From Trueperaceae bacterium (GTDB lineage Bacteria; Deinococcota; Deinococci; Deinococcales; Trueperaceae), in the NCBI GenBank assembly GCA_002707365.1, contig PAMQ01000018.1, positions 1 through 64,000 of the forward strand: DNA of 64,000 nucleotides, written 5' to 3'. The notes below the pieces were generated by a model that ran no database searches, had not been told where the DNA came from, and saw only the letters and a list, made by a program, of their open reading frames with translations. Below, one piece after another: positions 8,209-16,661 of the stretch (position 1 is the stretch's first letter; each line of letters opens with the position of its first letter). The position numbers and the translations under genes were made by a program.

Positions 8209-10461
8209 ATGGCAGTAAAGGAGAAAAAACCACCCGCTAGTGATCAAACCTACAAGATTATTGGTTCTCGACCAATAAGACCCGACGGGGTTGATAAGGT
8301 CACGGGTAAAGCAATTTATGCTGCTGACGTACGAGTAGCAAACCGCCTTTACGGCGCAATGGTGCGCAGTCCCCACGCACACGCCCGCATCATCTCGATT
8401 GACACCAGTAAAGCCGAAGCAATTGATGGCGTGAAGTCAGTTGTCACAGCAGCTGACCTGCCTAACGTCGAGGACGGCTTGTTGTGGAGCAGCTGGAAGA
8501 TCCTGGCGCGCAACAAAGTTCTATACGACGGTCATGCTATCGCCGCAGTTGCCGCCACGAGCCTTGCTATAGCTCAAGAAGCAGCCGACCAAATCCAGAT
8601 CGAATACGAAGTACTTCCACCAGTACTCGATGTTCTAGACGCAATGGCCGACGATCCCATAATCGTTCTTGAAGACCTACGTACCACTGAGATGGGCGCT
8701 AAACTCGAAGGACGTACGAACGTAGCGAGCCACCTTCAGCACAGCCGTGGTGATATTAACGCTGGTTTCGCAGCTGCCGATGAAGTTATAGAACGAGAAT
8801 TCCGAACCAGCACTGTTCACCAAGGTTACATAGAGCCTCACAGTACCGTTGTGCTGTACAACGGTGACGATCACCTCACCATTTGGTGCAGCACCCAATC
8901 TGCGTTCGGAGTTCGTAATCAAGTAGCGGGCTTACTGGACATTCCAGTTTCCAGTGTCACAGTAATTCCTACTGAAATTGGTGGTGGGTTTGGCGGCAAG
9001 CTAGATCCATACCTCGAGCCAGTAGCAGCCTTACTTTCTAAGAAAGCTGGTTCCCGACCAGTACAGATGACCATGAGTCGCACTGAAGTCTTGCGTGGTA
9101 CCGGACCGACATCCGGTACGTACATCCGGGTCAAAATGGGGGCCACTAAAGACGGAAATCTCACCGCTGCTGAGGTGTACATGGCCTACGAAGCCGGAGC
9201 TTTCCCAGGTTCTCCAGTAGGTGCTGGCGCTGTCACCATCCTTGCTCCTTATCTGCTTGATAATTTGCTCATAAATGGTTACGACGTCATTGTTAACAAA
9301 CCTAAAGCAGCTGCTTACAGGGCTCCCGGAGCTACCGTAGCTGCCTACGCTGCAGAAAGCGTCGTTGATGAATTAGCAGAGAAACTGGGTGTCGATCCGC
9401 TAGATTTCCGTCAACAAAATGCCACACAAGAGGGCGACCGTCGAGCTGACGGACCGGTATTCGCTCGCATTGGGAATAAAGAGACACTAACGGCCGCAGC
9501 AGAACATCCGCACTACACCGCGCCACTAGAAGGACGCAACAGGGGCCGGGGTGTCGCGAATGGCTACTGGCAGAACTGGGGTGGCAAGTCCAGCGTCTCG
9601 GCAAGCATCAACGATGATGGGTCTGTAAACCTTGTTGAGGGTTCAACAGACATTGGTGGTTCCCGCGCATCGATCGCCATGCAGCTAGCTGAAACCATGG
9701 ACATCCCCTACGAATCCGTCCGGCCGCAAGTCGTCGACACGGACTCAGTTGGGTATAACGACAGTACTGGCGGCAGCCGCGTTACCTTCGCTACAGGCTG
9801 GGCAGCGTACGAAGTTGGCCTGAAATTAATTGATGAGCTTACTCGCCGGGCAGCCACACTCCTAGAGAAAGATCCTGACGACGTTATTTACGAAGATGGA
9901 TTCTTCGCTAGTAACGGCAACCGAGTGAGCTTCAATGAGCTGGCTGGCCGCCTGGATGAGACTGGCAGTCCAGTGGTGGCCTCTGCTTCCGTCCACCCGC
10001 AGGGATTCGGTGGGGCTTTCGGCACTCATATTGTTGATGTTGAGGTAGATACAGAAACCGGCAAAGTAGAGATCCTTCGTTACACCGCCGTTCAGGACGT
10101 GGGTAAGGCCATCCACCCGAGTTACGTCGAAGGCCAGATGCACGGGGGTGCAGCCCAAGGTGTCGGCTGGGCACTAAATGAGGAGTACGTTTACGACGAT
10201 GACGGTCGTCTATTAAACGCAAGTTTCCTTGATTACCGGACTCCCACGGCCCTTGACCTACCAATGCTCGACACCGTCCTAGTTGAAGTGGCCAACCCAG
10301 GTCACCCCTACGGAGTACGTGGCGTCGGAGAGGTCCCCATCGTTCCTCCCGTAGCAGCCATAGCGAACGCAATTTACGACGCAATAGGTATACGCATGAG
10401 GTCCCTACCAATGTCGCCCGGAAAGATCCTCAAGGCAATATGGGACAAAGAGGGGAACTAA
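8209..10461 (+). CDS. Molybdenum hydroxylase large Mo-cofactor subunit (xanthine-dehydrogenase family)
   Basis: A 750-residue catalytic subunit that binds molybdopterin cytosine dinucleotide and hydroxylates an aldehyde or N-heterocycle with water as oxygen source. Family motifs include GKAIYAADV near the N-terminus, EIGGGFGGK, KAAAYRAPGATVAAYA and the C-terminal GVRGVGEVPIVPP, whose Glu matches the catalytic base of xanthine oxidase. The loop that reads AYRCSFR in true form I CO dehydrogenase reads AYRAPGA here, so this is not an aerobic CO dehydrogenase of that form. A GAGAGGGGAA ribosome site precedes ATG 8209. The substrate is unknown; the nearby amidase could act on a ring-derived product (inference). 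Confidence 0.92.
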   Translation: MAVKEKKPPASDQTYKIIGSRPIRPDGVDKVTGKAIYAADVRVANRLYGAMVRSPHAHARIISIDTSKAEAIDGVKSVVTAADLPNVEDGLLWSSWKILARNKVLYDGHAIAAVAATSLAIAQEAADQIQIEYEVLPPVLDVLDAMADDPIIVLEDLRTTEMGAKLEGRTNVASHLQHSRGDINAGFAAADEVIEREFRTSTVHQGYIEPHSTVVLYNGDDHLTIWCSTQSAFGVRNQVAGLLDIPVSSVTVIPTEIGGGFGGKLDPYLEPVAALLSKKAGSRPVQMTMSRTEVLRGTGPTSGTYIRVKMGATKDGNLTAAEVYMAYEAGAFPGSPVGAGAVTILAPYLLDNLLINGYDVIVNKPKAAAYRAPGATVAAYAAESVVDELAEKLGVDPLDFRQQNATQEGDRRADGPVFARIGNKETLTAAAEHPHYTAPLEGRNRGRGVANGYWQNWGGKSSVSASINDDGSVNLVEGSTDIGGSRASIAMQLAETMDIPYESVRPQVVDTDSVGYNDSTGGSRVTFATGWAAYEVGLKLIDELTRRAATLLEKDPDDVIYEDGFFASNGNRVSFNELAGRLDETGSPVVASASVHPQGFGGAFGTHIVDVEVDTETGKVEILRYTAVQDVGKAIHPSYVEGQMHGGAAQGVGWALNEEYVYDDDGRLLNASFLDYRTPTALDLPMLDTVLVEVANPGHPYGVRGVGEVPIVPPVAAIANAIYDAIGIRMRSLPMSPGKILKAIWDKEGN

Positions 10462-10479
10462 AAGGAAGGTAATTAATCA

Positions 10480-10746
10480 ATGGCAACAGTCTGGATTCCC
10501 CACCTGGTGCAAGCACTAACCGACGGAACGGCCGTGATTGAATCACCTGGGGACACCATCCAAGAGGTAATGGAAAACCTTGAGAACACCTACCCGGGTG
10601 TCACGGCACGTTTGTTTCGTGACCGCCGTCGACTTCAACCCGGCATAGCCATGTCTGTTGATGGAATCGTTAATAACGAAGGACAAACTCTTCCCATCGA
10701 CGTTAATAGCGAGATTCACTTCCTACCCGCCATCACCGGCGGTTAG
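10480..10746 (+). CDS. MoaD/ThiS-like sulfur carrier protein
   Basis: An 88-residue ubiquitin-fold protein ending in Gly-Gly (HFLPAITGG), the hallmark of sulfur carriers that are thiocarboxylated at the C-terminus. The VIESPGDTIQEVMENLENTY segment fits the MoaD beta-grasp helix. In molybdopterin synthesis MoaD donates the dithiolene sulfurs, so a copy placed 18 bases after the Mo-subunit gene may supply cofactor for this enzyme. AAGGAAGG lies before the ATG. It is the last gene of the operon and converges on the amidase gene. Such operon-borne MoaD-like proteins could also serve another sulfur-transfer reaction. Confidence 0.82.
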   Translation: MATVWIPHLVQALTDGTAVIESPGDTIQEVMENLENTYPGVTARLFRDRRRLQPGIAMSVDGIVNNEGQTLPIDVNSEIHFLPAITGG

Positions 10747-10774
10747 ATGCAGCTGTACTGACTTAGATCAAGAT

Positions 10775-12205
10775 TTAAACGAGCGGCGGGCGCTTCTGAA
10801 GGCCGCCGCTCGCTATTTCATAAGCATGAGCCACCTTAAGGACAGTAGCCTCATCAAAATACTTCCCACCAACATGCAGACCCAAGGGCATGCCATTAGA
10901 ATCAAAACCGCAAGGTACTGAAAGAGCAGGTAGGCCAGCCAGGCTAGCAAGGCGACTATGATGACCAGCTACAGCCCCAGCCCCAAACGTCCCATAAACA
11001 GCCTCCTCTTTAGTAGTGACTCGCTTACTATAAGTTAATGGCGGAGCACCCTCACCCGCAGCCGCCCCAACGAACACATCGACATCTTCGAATGCTTTAA
11101 GGGCGGCACGAGTAAACCCAATCCTCGCGCGATCAGCCTGCCCAATTATGCCGGCAGGTAAGGCAGCACCAATCATCAGACGGACGCGCGTGTTCACGTC
11201 ATAATCTTCGTAATTCTCAAGAAGCAACGGGCGGTGATACTGGACGGCATCAGGCAGCACCAAGGGCGAAGTAACGTACTTCGAATCCGCCATTTGTGGT
11301 AACTGAACTTTCCGAATCTCGGCACCTAAATCACGCAATACCTCAATAGCATCATCAACGATGACTCGCACACCAACGTTGGTTTCCGGTTCATTCATTA
11401 ATTCTTTAACTACCCCAACCCGGATGCCCTCAAGATTGTTCGTCAGGCCATCAGCATAATCTGCAACTGGCACACTGCTCGATGTTGGGTCTAATGGGTC
11501 GTGTCCTGCAAGGACCTGCAAAACAAGAGCAGCGTCCTGAGAAGTACGGGTTAATGGACCCACGCAATCCAGAGTCCATGCGAGTGGGAAAACCCCATCC
11601 CGACTCACTCTTGACCAAGTCGCCTTGAGGCCCACCGTACCGCAATAGGCTGCCGGTCCTCTGATTGATCCGGACGTATCGCCCCCCAACGAAAACGTAC
11701 AAAGACCAGCCGCGACAGCAGCAGCCGAACCGCTCGAGGAACCCCCAGTTGCCCGTTCCAAATTCCATGGGTTTCTGGGTGTACCGAACGGGAAGTCCCT
11801 AGTGGGACCCATGTGAAACTCGTGCGTGTTGAGCGTACCAAGCAGGATAGCACCAGCTTTTTTAAGGCGCGCTATTAAAGTCGCATCACGCTGGCCAATG
11901 TGGTCGCTTAAAACCTTAGAGCCACCAGTCACGCGAACACCTTTAATCAGAATCTGATCCTTCACCGCAAACGGAATCCCATGCAGAGCAGAACGGTAGT
12001 TACCAGCCTGAATTTCATCTTCAGCCGCCTTCGCTGCTGCCAGGGCTGCTTCCGCCTCAATAGTTATGAATGCCTTAAGGGAATCATCGTGACGCTCAAT
12101 TCTTCCTAAATACGCCTCCACTAACGTAACAGGTGACAGTTCACCTCTGTGGATAAGCTCTGCTTGCTCGTTCAAGGAGAGGAAAGCAAGATCGTTAGCA
12201 GTCAT
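10775..12205 (-). CDS. Amidase-signature family hydrolase (AtzE/GatA-like)
   Basis: A 476-residue amidase-signature enzyme hydrolysing a C-N amide bond. The Ser-cisSer-Lys triad is K82 (AVKDQ), S156 (TGGSSSGSA) and S180 (DTSGSIRGPA). I chose ATG at 12205-12203 because it overlaps the stop of the upstream small gene as ATGA, a classic coupling; an in-frame ATG 11 codons upstream would overlap that gene by 37 bases. The small AtzG-like partner suggests a GatCA-like or AtzEG-like complex, as in cyanurate (carboxybiuret) degradation and the oxalurate-linked HpxX/AtzG family. Substrate unproven. It converges on the Mo-hydroxylase operon, so a shared N-heterocycle route is plausible. Confidence 0.88.
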   Translation of the reverse strand: MTANDLAFLSLNEQAELIHRGELSPVTLVEAYLGRIERHDDSLKAFITIEAEAALAAAKAAEDEIQAGNYRSALHGIPFAVKDQILIKGVRVTGGSKVLSDHIGQRDATLIARLKKAGAILLGTLNTHEFHMGPTRDFPFGTPRNPWNLERATGGSSSGSAAAVAAGLCTFSLGGDTSGSIRGPAAYCGTVGLKATWSRVSRDGVFPLAWTLDCVGPLTRTSQDAALVLQVLAGHDPLDPTSSSVPVADYADGLTNNLEGIRVGVVKELMNEPETNVGVRVIVDDAIEVLRDLGAEIRKVQLPQMADSKYVTSPLVLPDAVQYHRPLLLENYEDYDVNTRVRLMIGAALPAGIIGQADRARIGFTRAALKAFEDVDVFVGAAAGEGAPPLTYSKRVTTKEEAVYGTFGAGAVAGHHSRLASLAGLPALSVPCGFDSNGMPLGLHVGGKYFDEATVLKVAHAYEIASGGLQKRPPLV

Positions 12206-12393
12206 TTTTGTTTGTTGAACGGAAATAATGTGGGCCAAGATTCACTGTCGTTGGTAGCTAAGCGGTCAAGCGCAGGTGCGCTCTCGAGTTCAGCGTTAAG
12301 CCGCGCAGTAATCTCTATAAGGTCCTCGTCTGGGACGGCATAACCCTGAGCGTCCAGTATGATGCTGACCTGATCTTTACTTAAATCCTTCAT
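12202..12393 (-). CDS. Small AtzG-like (DUF4089-type) amidase partner
   Basis: A 63-residue protein with an N-terminal acidic helix (LSKDQVSIILDAQGYAVPDE) and a second helix (LIEITARLNAELESAP), the layout of AtzG/GatC-type subunits that wrap around an amidase. The start at 12393-12391 is set by AGGAGG seven bases upstream; a longer in-frame extension to 12474 has no such site and would read as a hydrophobic stretch unlike the family. Its stop overlaps the amidase start by four bases. The partner role is inferred from context and size. Confidence 0.75.
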   Translation of the reverse strand: MKDLSKDQVSIILDAQGYAVPDEDLIEITARLNAELESAPALDRLATNDSESWPTLFPFNKQK

Positions 12394-12587
12394 GTACTTT
12401 CCTCCTAGCAACCAGATTAAAGCCTTAACGCCAACGACAAAAACTACATCACGAACTACATGGTAAGGGCGCATCGGGTAGAAACGTGTTTTGATGATTC
12501 TCTTTTCGTTTACGTATTAACGATGACCCAGCAGAACCTAGGGTAACCTACTTGTGCGGCCCAGACCTACTATGAGGAGGTACCGTT

Positions 12588-13067
12588 ATGTCGTTACTAG
12601 AACATTACCGCTATGGCGGCGCACGAGCCCTGGTGCTACTTCATGATCACCACTTACGCTCCTACCTGGTTATTTGGCAACAAGCAAACGCTGCTGGGGT
12701 TACTCTCCCAGAAACTAACAACAGTAACTACGCTTCATTAGAGACGCTGCACCACCACGTTCTGGCTTCAGCTCGAGGTTACATGAATTGGATTTGCGAG
12801 AATCTTCAGTTACCTGACCCGCAGATCAACGAGGCACCAGATTCAGAATCTATCGGCAATGAAGGCAAAGCCTACGTTGAACATATCCTCGAACGCTGGC
12901 GTCTCCCCCTTGCTGATACTGAACCACAACGCTTTCGAGAGATATATACTTCGACTTGGGGCATTGAGTTCTCCATTGATTCTATGCTCGAGCACGCTGT
13001 CATGCATCCAATTCGACACGAGTTCCAACTAGGTAACTTAATTGCGGGAGATCAACGTCAATCGTAA
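12588..13067 (+). CDS. DinB-like four-helix protein
   Basis: A 159-residue protein with histidines spaced as in DinB/YfiT-like metal-binding helical bundles: LLHDHHLRSYL near the N-terminus, LETLHHHVLASARGYMNWI in the middle and MLEHAVMHPIRHEFQLGNL near the end. Such proteins bind a divalent metal; many act in thiol-transfer or detoxification chemistry, while others are uncharacterised. A strong TGAGGAGGT ribosome site precedes ATG 12588. It stands alone, with ileS starting about 190 bases downstream. No promoter or thiol-cofactor gene nearby clarifies its role. Confidence 0.75.
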   Translation: MSLLEHYRYGGARALVLLHDHHLRSYLVIWQQANAAGVTLPETNNSNYASLETLHHHVLASARGYMNWICENLQLPDPQINEAPDSESIGNEGKAYVEHILERWRLPLADTEPQRFREIYTSTWGIEFSIDSMLEHAVMHPIRHEFQLGNLIAGDQRQS

Positions 13068-13259
13068 TGTGCCACGGTACCTAAAAGCACTCTTTAGGAA
13101 GGTCTTTAGAATAACCACTATCATGAACAATCGCGCTTCTGAATCACCAATAATAGAGTTCTTTGAGCACACCGTAGGGTCCCTGATCAGGACTGAAAAA
13201 ACATCGTGTACCAAATCATTCTCATTCTTGCAACGGAAAATCGGTCACACTAAATACCC

Positions 13260-16200
13260 ATGAAGGATCTACTCTCTTTTCTTCACCCTGTCGATCCAAA
13301 GATTGATTTTGCGTCTCTCGACTCCACAGTAAATGACCTATGGGAATTAGAAAACACTTTCCAGCAGAGTGTTGACAACCGTCCGGAAGAGAACAGTTAC
13401 GTCTTTTACGACGGCCCCCCTTTTGCTACAGGCCTACCGCACTACGGTCACATCATGACTAGCATCATCAAGGATGTTGTCCCGCGTTACCAGACAATGA
13501 AAGGGCGCCGTGTTGAACGTCGTTTCGGTTGGGATTGTCATGGTGTTCCAGTTGAGTACGAGATGGAGAAAGAACTTGGCCTGAATGGTCGAGTAGACAT
13601 AGAGGAAATGGGAGTCGCTAATTTCAATGAGGCGTGCCGTAGCATAGTCCTACGCTATACCCGTGAGTGGGAAACCGTGATTCGTCGCGTTGGGAGATGG
13701 GTCGACTTCGCTAACGACTACAAAACCATGGAACCCGCGTACATGGAGTCAGTATGGTGGGTATTCAAACGCCTCTGGGACCAGGATCTTATTTACCGAG
13801 ACCATAAAGTCGTCCATTACTCTTGGAGATTATCGACGCCTTACTCAAATTTCGAAGCAACCCTCGATGATGCTTATCGCGAGCGGCAGGATCCCTCGGT
13901 AGTAATTAGTTTCGAACTCGAGGGTGAGGATGCCCATCTACTTGCTTGGACGACCACACCATGGACACTACCTTCGAACATGGCGCTAGCTGTAAACCCA
14001 GATCTTACGTATGTCAAGGTAGCTGATGAGAGAGGTACTTTTATCCTCGCTCGCGATCAACTTGAAAATCACTTCGATCAAGACAACGTAACTATAATTA
14101 AAGAGGCACTAGGGTCAACCCTAATAGGTCGGCGTTACCAACCGATACTTCCGTATTTTGCAGATAAGGCGTCAGAAGGAGCGTTCAAAGTGCTTGGAGC
14201 TGATTTCGTTTCAGCTGAGGATGGCACTGGCATAGTGCACCTGGCACCAGCTTTCGGAGAGGATGATTTTGACGTAGCTCGCCGTGATGGCGTTCCTCTG
14301 GTTAACCCGGTTGACGACGAGGGAAACTTTACTTCAGAAGTGCCAGATTTCGTTGGGCAGAATGTGTTTGAAGCTAACCCAAACATCATCCGGCATCTTA
14401 AGCACCATGGCAGCTTATTTACCCAATCAACTGTGACACACAGTTACCCACACGATTGGCGTACTGATACTCCTCTCATATACCGGGCGATTCCCTCGTG
14501 GTTTGTACGAACAACTGAAATCAAAGAAAAAATCCTTTCAAATAATCAGAAGATGAACTGGTACCCGGGACACGTCAAGGATGGTGCTTTCGGAAACTGG
14601 CTCGACAACATTCGGGATTGGGCCATCTCACGTAACCGTTTTTGGGGCGCGCCAATCCCCCTTTGGGAATGCGAGAAGTGTAAACGACATCACGTCATAG
14701 GTAGTATTGCTGAACTCAAAGAACGCTCAGGAATTCAAGAGATAACCGACCTTCATAGTCACCATATTGACGCCATCACCATTCCCTGTGATGAATGCGG
14801 ATCCACAATGAACCGCATACCTGAAGTACTCGACTGCTGGTTCGAATCGGGCAGCATGCCGTACGCCCAAGTTCACTACCCCTTCAACAATGACGAATGG
14901 TTCGACACCAACTTCCCAGCCGACTTCATTGTTGAGTACATCGGACAAACTAGAGGTTGGTTCTACACCCTATTGGTGCTCAGTGCAGCTCTTTTTGACA
15001 AGCCTGTCGCCTTGAACTCTGTTGCGCACGGCATCCTCCTTGGTGATGACGGCCGCAAAATGAGCAAGCGGTTGAGGAACTACCCTGATGTGAACGAAAT
15101 GCTAGACAAATATGGTGCTGATGCCCTCCGACTTTACTTAGCTGGCCACCCCAGTATAGACGGGGTAGATAGCAGCGTCACGGAGGACGGTATTGCCGAA
15201 ATGCTACGTCGGTTCGTACTACCAGTCTGGAACGCTTTTAGTTTCTTCACTAGATACGCAGCCATTGACAACTGGCATCCGGGTGATAACTCCAGTGACT
15301 TTACTCCTACTAATCTGGATCGTTGGATACGTTCGCGTACCGCTGAACTATCTCACCGAGTGGATGAAGCGCTGGCTAGTTACCAGTTGCGCAACGCCGT
15401 CCAGCTTCTCCTTGACTACGTTGACGAACTGAACAACTGGTACATCAGACGGTCCCGTGATCGTTTCTGGCGGTCCGGTCGCGATGCTGATAAACTCGCG
15501 GCGTACGACACGCTTTACGAGGTGCTAGTGACACTGTCAGGAGTTGCTGCACCACTAGTACCTTTTCTAACTGAAGTTATGTACCGCAATCTCACTGGGA
15601 GCCAATCAATACACCTTGCTGACTGGCCTGCCGCAGAGCAGCTACACGTTGATACCGAACTTAATCACCGAATGGCTGCAGTTCGTGACATAGCCTCGCT
15701 TGGTTTAGCAGCAAGAGCCCGCACTGGTGTACGGGTACGTCAGCCACTCGCTCAGGTGAGTATTAGGACTTCGCAATCGTTAGAAGAAACCGACATCGAC
15801 CTACTCAAAGATGAATTGAACGTCCATAACATTGAGCTTTTAAGTGATGTCTCAAACTACGCTGAGGAAGTTTACCGACCCCAGGGACATCTGATTGGCT
15901 CGAGTTTCGGCAAGGCCACCTCACAAATCATTAAGGCCATTAAGAAGGGAGATTTCGAGATTACCCCAGAAGGTAGATACGTTGTGTCTGGTGATGCTGA
16001 ATGGATACTGGATCCACAGATGATAGACGTTCACTATGACGCCCGAGAGGGTTTCGCTTGCGAAACGAAAGCTGACCTGGTTGTAATTCTAGATCTCGAG
16101 CTGACCGAGGAACTGAAGCTAGAAGGACTAGCCCGAGAGATTATTCGCCACCTGCAGACCCTCCGTAAAGAAGCGGACTACCAGCTAGATGACCGCATTA

Positions 16201-16391
16201 ACGTGGGTGTCGTTACCAAGGATGAGCGCATCAAAGCAGCTCTTAACGCTTTCGGTAGCATCATTCAAGCTGAGGTTCTTGCCGAAACGCTTGACACGGA
16301 CAAATTGAATCCATCAGTGGAATGGGATCAGCGGAAATCCTTCGTTATTGACGAGGCGGAGATTCGGTTGGCCATAAGACGTACGGCGTAG
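13260..16391 (+). CDS. ileS: Isoleucyl-tRNA synthetase (eukaryote-like type)
   Basis: A 1043-residue class I synthetase that charges tRNA-Ile. The HIGH motif appears as HYGH (residues 61-64) within GPPFATGLPHYGHIM and the KMSKR motif at residues 600-604. GWDCHGVPVEYEMEKELG and AWTTTPWTLPSN mark the catalytic and editing (CP1) domains. Cysteine pairs in CEKCKRHH and CDECGS lie inside the catalytic region. Length and motif style match the archaeal/eukaryotic-like IleRS2 group, often less sensitive to mupirocin (family knowledge, not tested). No T-box (no AGGGTGG-type element) is visible in the 190 bases before it. No ribosome site is evident before ATG 13260. Confidence 0.97.
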   Translation: MKDLLSFLHPVDPKIDFASLDSTVNDLWELENTFQQSVDNRPEENSYVFYDGPPFATGLPHYGHIMTSIIKDVVPRYQTMKGRRVERRFGWDCHGVPVEYEMEKELGLNGRVDIEEMGVANFNEACRSIVLRYTREWETVIRRVGRWVDFANDYKTMEPAYMESVWWVFKRLWDQDLIYRDHKVVHYSWRLSTPYSNFEATLDDAYRERQDPSVVISFELEGEDAHLLAWTTTPWTLPSNMALAVNPDLTYVKVADERGTFILARDQLENHFDQDNVTIIKEALGSTLIGRRYQPILPYFADKASEGAFKVLGADFVSAEDGTGIVHLAPAFGEDDFDVARRDGVPLVNPVDDEGNFTSEVPDFVGQNVFEANPNIIRHLKHHGSLFTQSTVTHSYPHDWRTDTPLIYRAIPSWFVRTTEIKEKILSNNQKMNWYPGHVKDGAFGNWLDNIRDWAISRNRFWGAPIPLWECEKCKRHHVIGSIAELKERSGIQEITDLHSHHIDAITIPCDECGSTMNRIPEVLDCWFESGSMPYAQVHYPFNNDEWFDTNFPADFIVEYIGQTRGWFYTLLVLSAALFDKPVALNSVAHGILLGDDGRKMSKRLRNYPDVNEMLDKYGADALRLYLAGHPSIDGVDSSVTEDGIAEMLRRFVLPVWNAFSFFTRYAAIDNWHPGDNSSDFTPTNLDRWIRSRTAELSHRVDEALASYQLRNAVQLLLDYVDELNNWYIRRSRDRFWRSGRDADKLAAYDTLYEVLVTLSGVAAPLVPFLTEVMYRNLTGSQSIHLADWPAAEQLHVDTELNHRMAAVRDIASLGLAARARTGVRVRQPLAQVSIRTSQSLEETDIDLLKDELNVHNIELLSDVSNYAEEVYRPQGHLIGSSFGKATSQIIKAIKKGDFEITPEGRYVVSGDAEWILDPQMIDVHYDAREGFACETKADLVVILDLELTEELKLEGLAREIIRHLQTLRKEADYQLDDRINVGVVTKDERIKAALNAFGSIIQAEVLAETLDTDKLNPSVEWDQRKSFVIDEAEIRLAIRRTA

Positions 16392-16392
16392 C

Positions 16393-16581
16393 GTGACGTT
16401 CAGGTACGGCCAAATGTGGTGCCGCCCATACGATTACGAGAAAATTTCTCTCGTAGCTTTAAAGGGAATGACGACACGACAGCGACGACTCATGGGTGAC
16501 ATGGGCGCAGGTTACTCGCCAACCGATTATTACAAGCCCCAAGATCAACTCGAAAAGATACTCACAGGTCTAGATTGGTAG
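16393..16581 (+). CDS. Small hypothetical protein (62 residues)
   Basis: A GTG-initiated frame starts one base after the ileS stop. It encodes a polar protein rich in Arg, Tyr and Asp, ending in PQDQLEKILTGLDW. There is no signal peptide, membrane segment or known motif. Its tight spacing to ileS and protein-like composition argue for a real coupled gene; the absence of a clear ribosome site and of homologs I recognise argues against. Internal ATG codons offer shorter versions. Confidence 0.35.
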   Translation: MTFRYGQMWCRPYDYEKISLVALKGMTTRQRRLMGDMGAGYSPTDYYKPQDQLEKILTGLDW

Positions 16582-16661
16582 CTGAGCGTAAAGATCCGGC
16601 TGCATTGGTGTGCTTTCTCGGTTAAACTTTGGCTTGCGTAGGGGGTGGAAGTCTAACAATC

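Noticed and set aside
9932-10411. Minus-strand ORF of 159 codons
   Set aside because: It is antisense to the Mo-hydroxylase large subunit and has an Arg/Trp-rich, non-protein-like composition.
8209-10461. Aerobic CO dehydrogenase (CoxL form I)
   Set aside because: The required AYRCSFR loop is absent and reads AYRAPGA, so a general molybdenum hydroxylase is the safer call.
13068-13259. T-box riboswitch before ileS
   Set aside because: No AGGGTGG-type antiterminator or terminator hairpin is visible in the leader.
13042-13263. 73-codon ORF before ileS
   Set aside because: It overlaps the end of the DinB-like gene, has no ribosome site, and its composition is not convincing.
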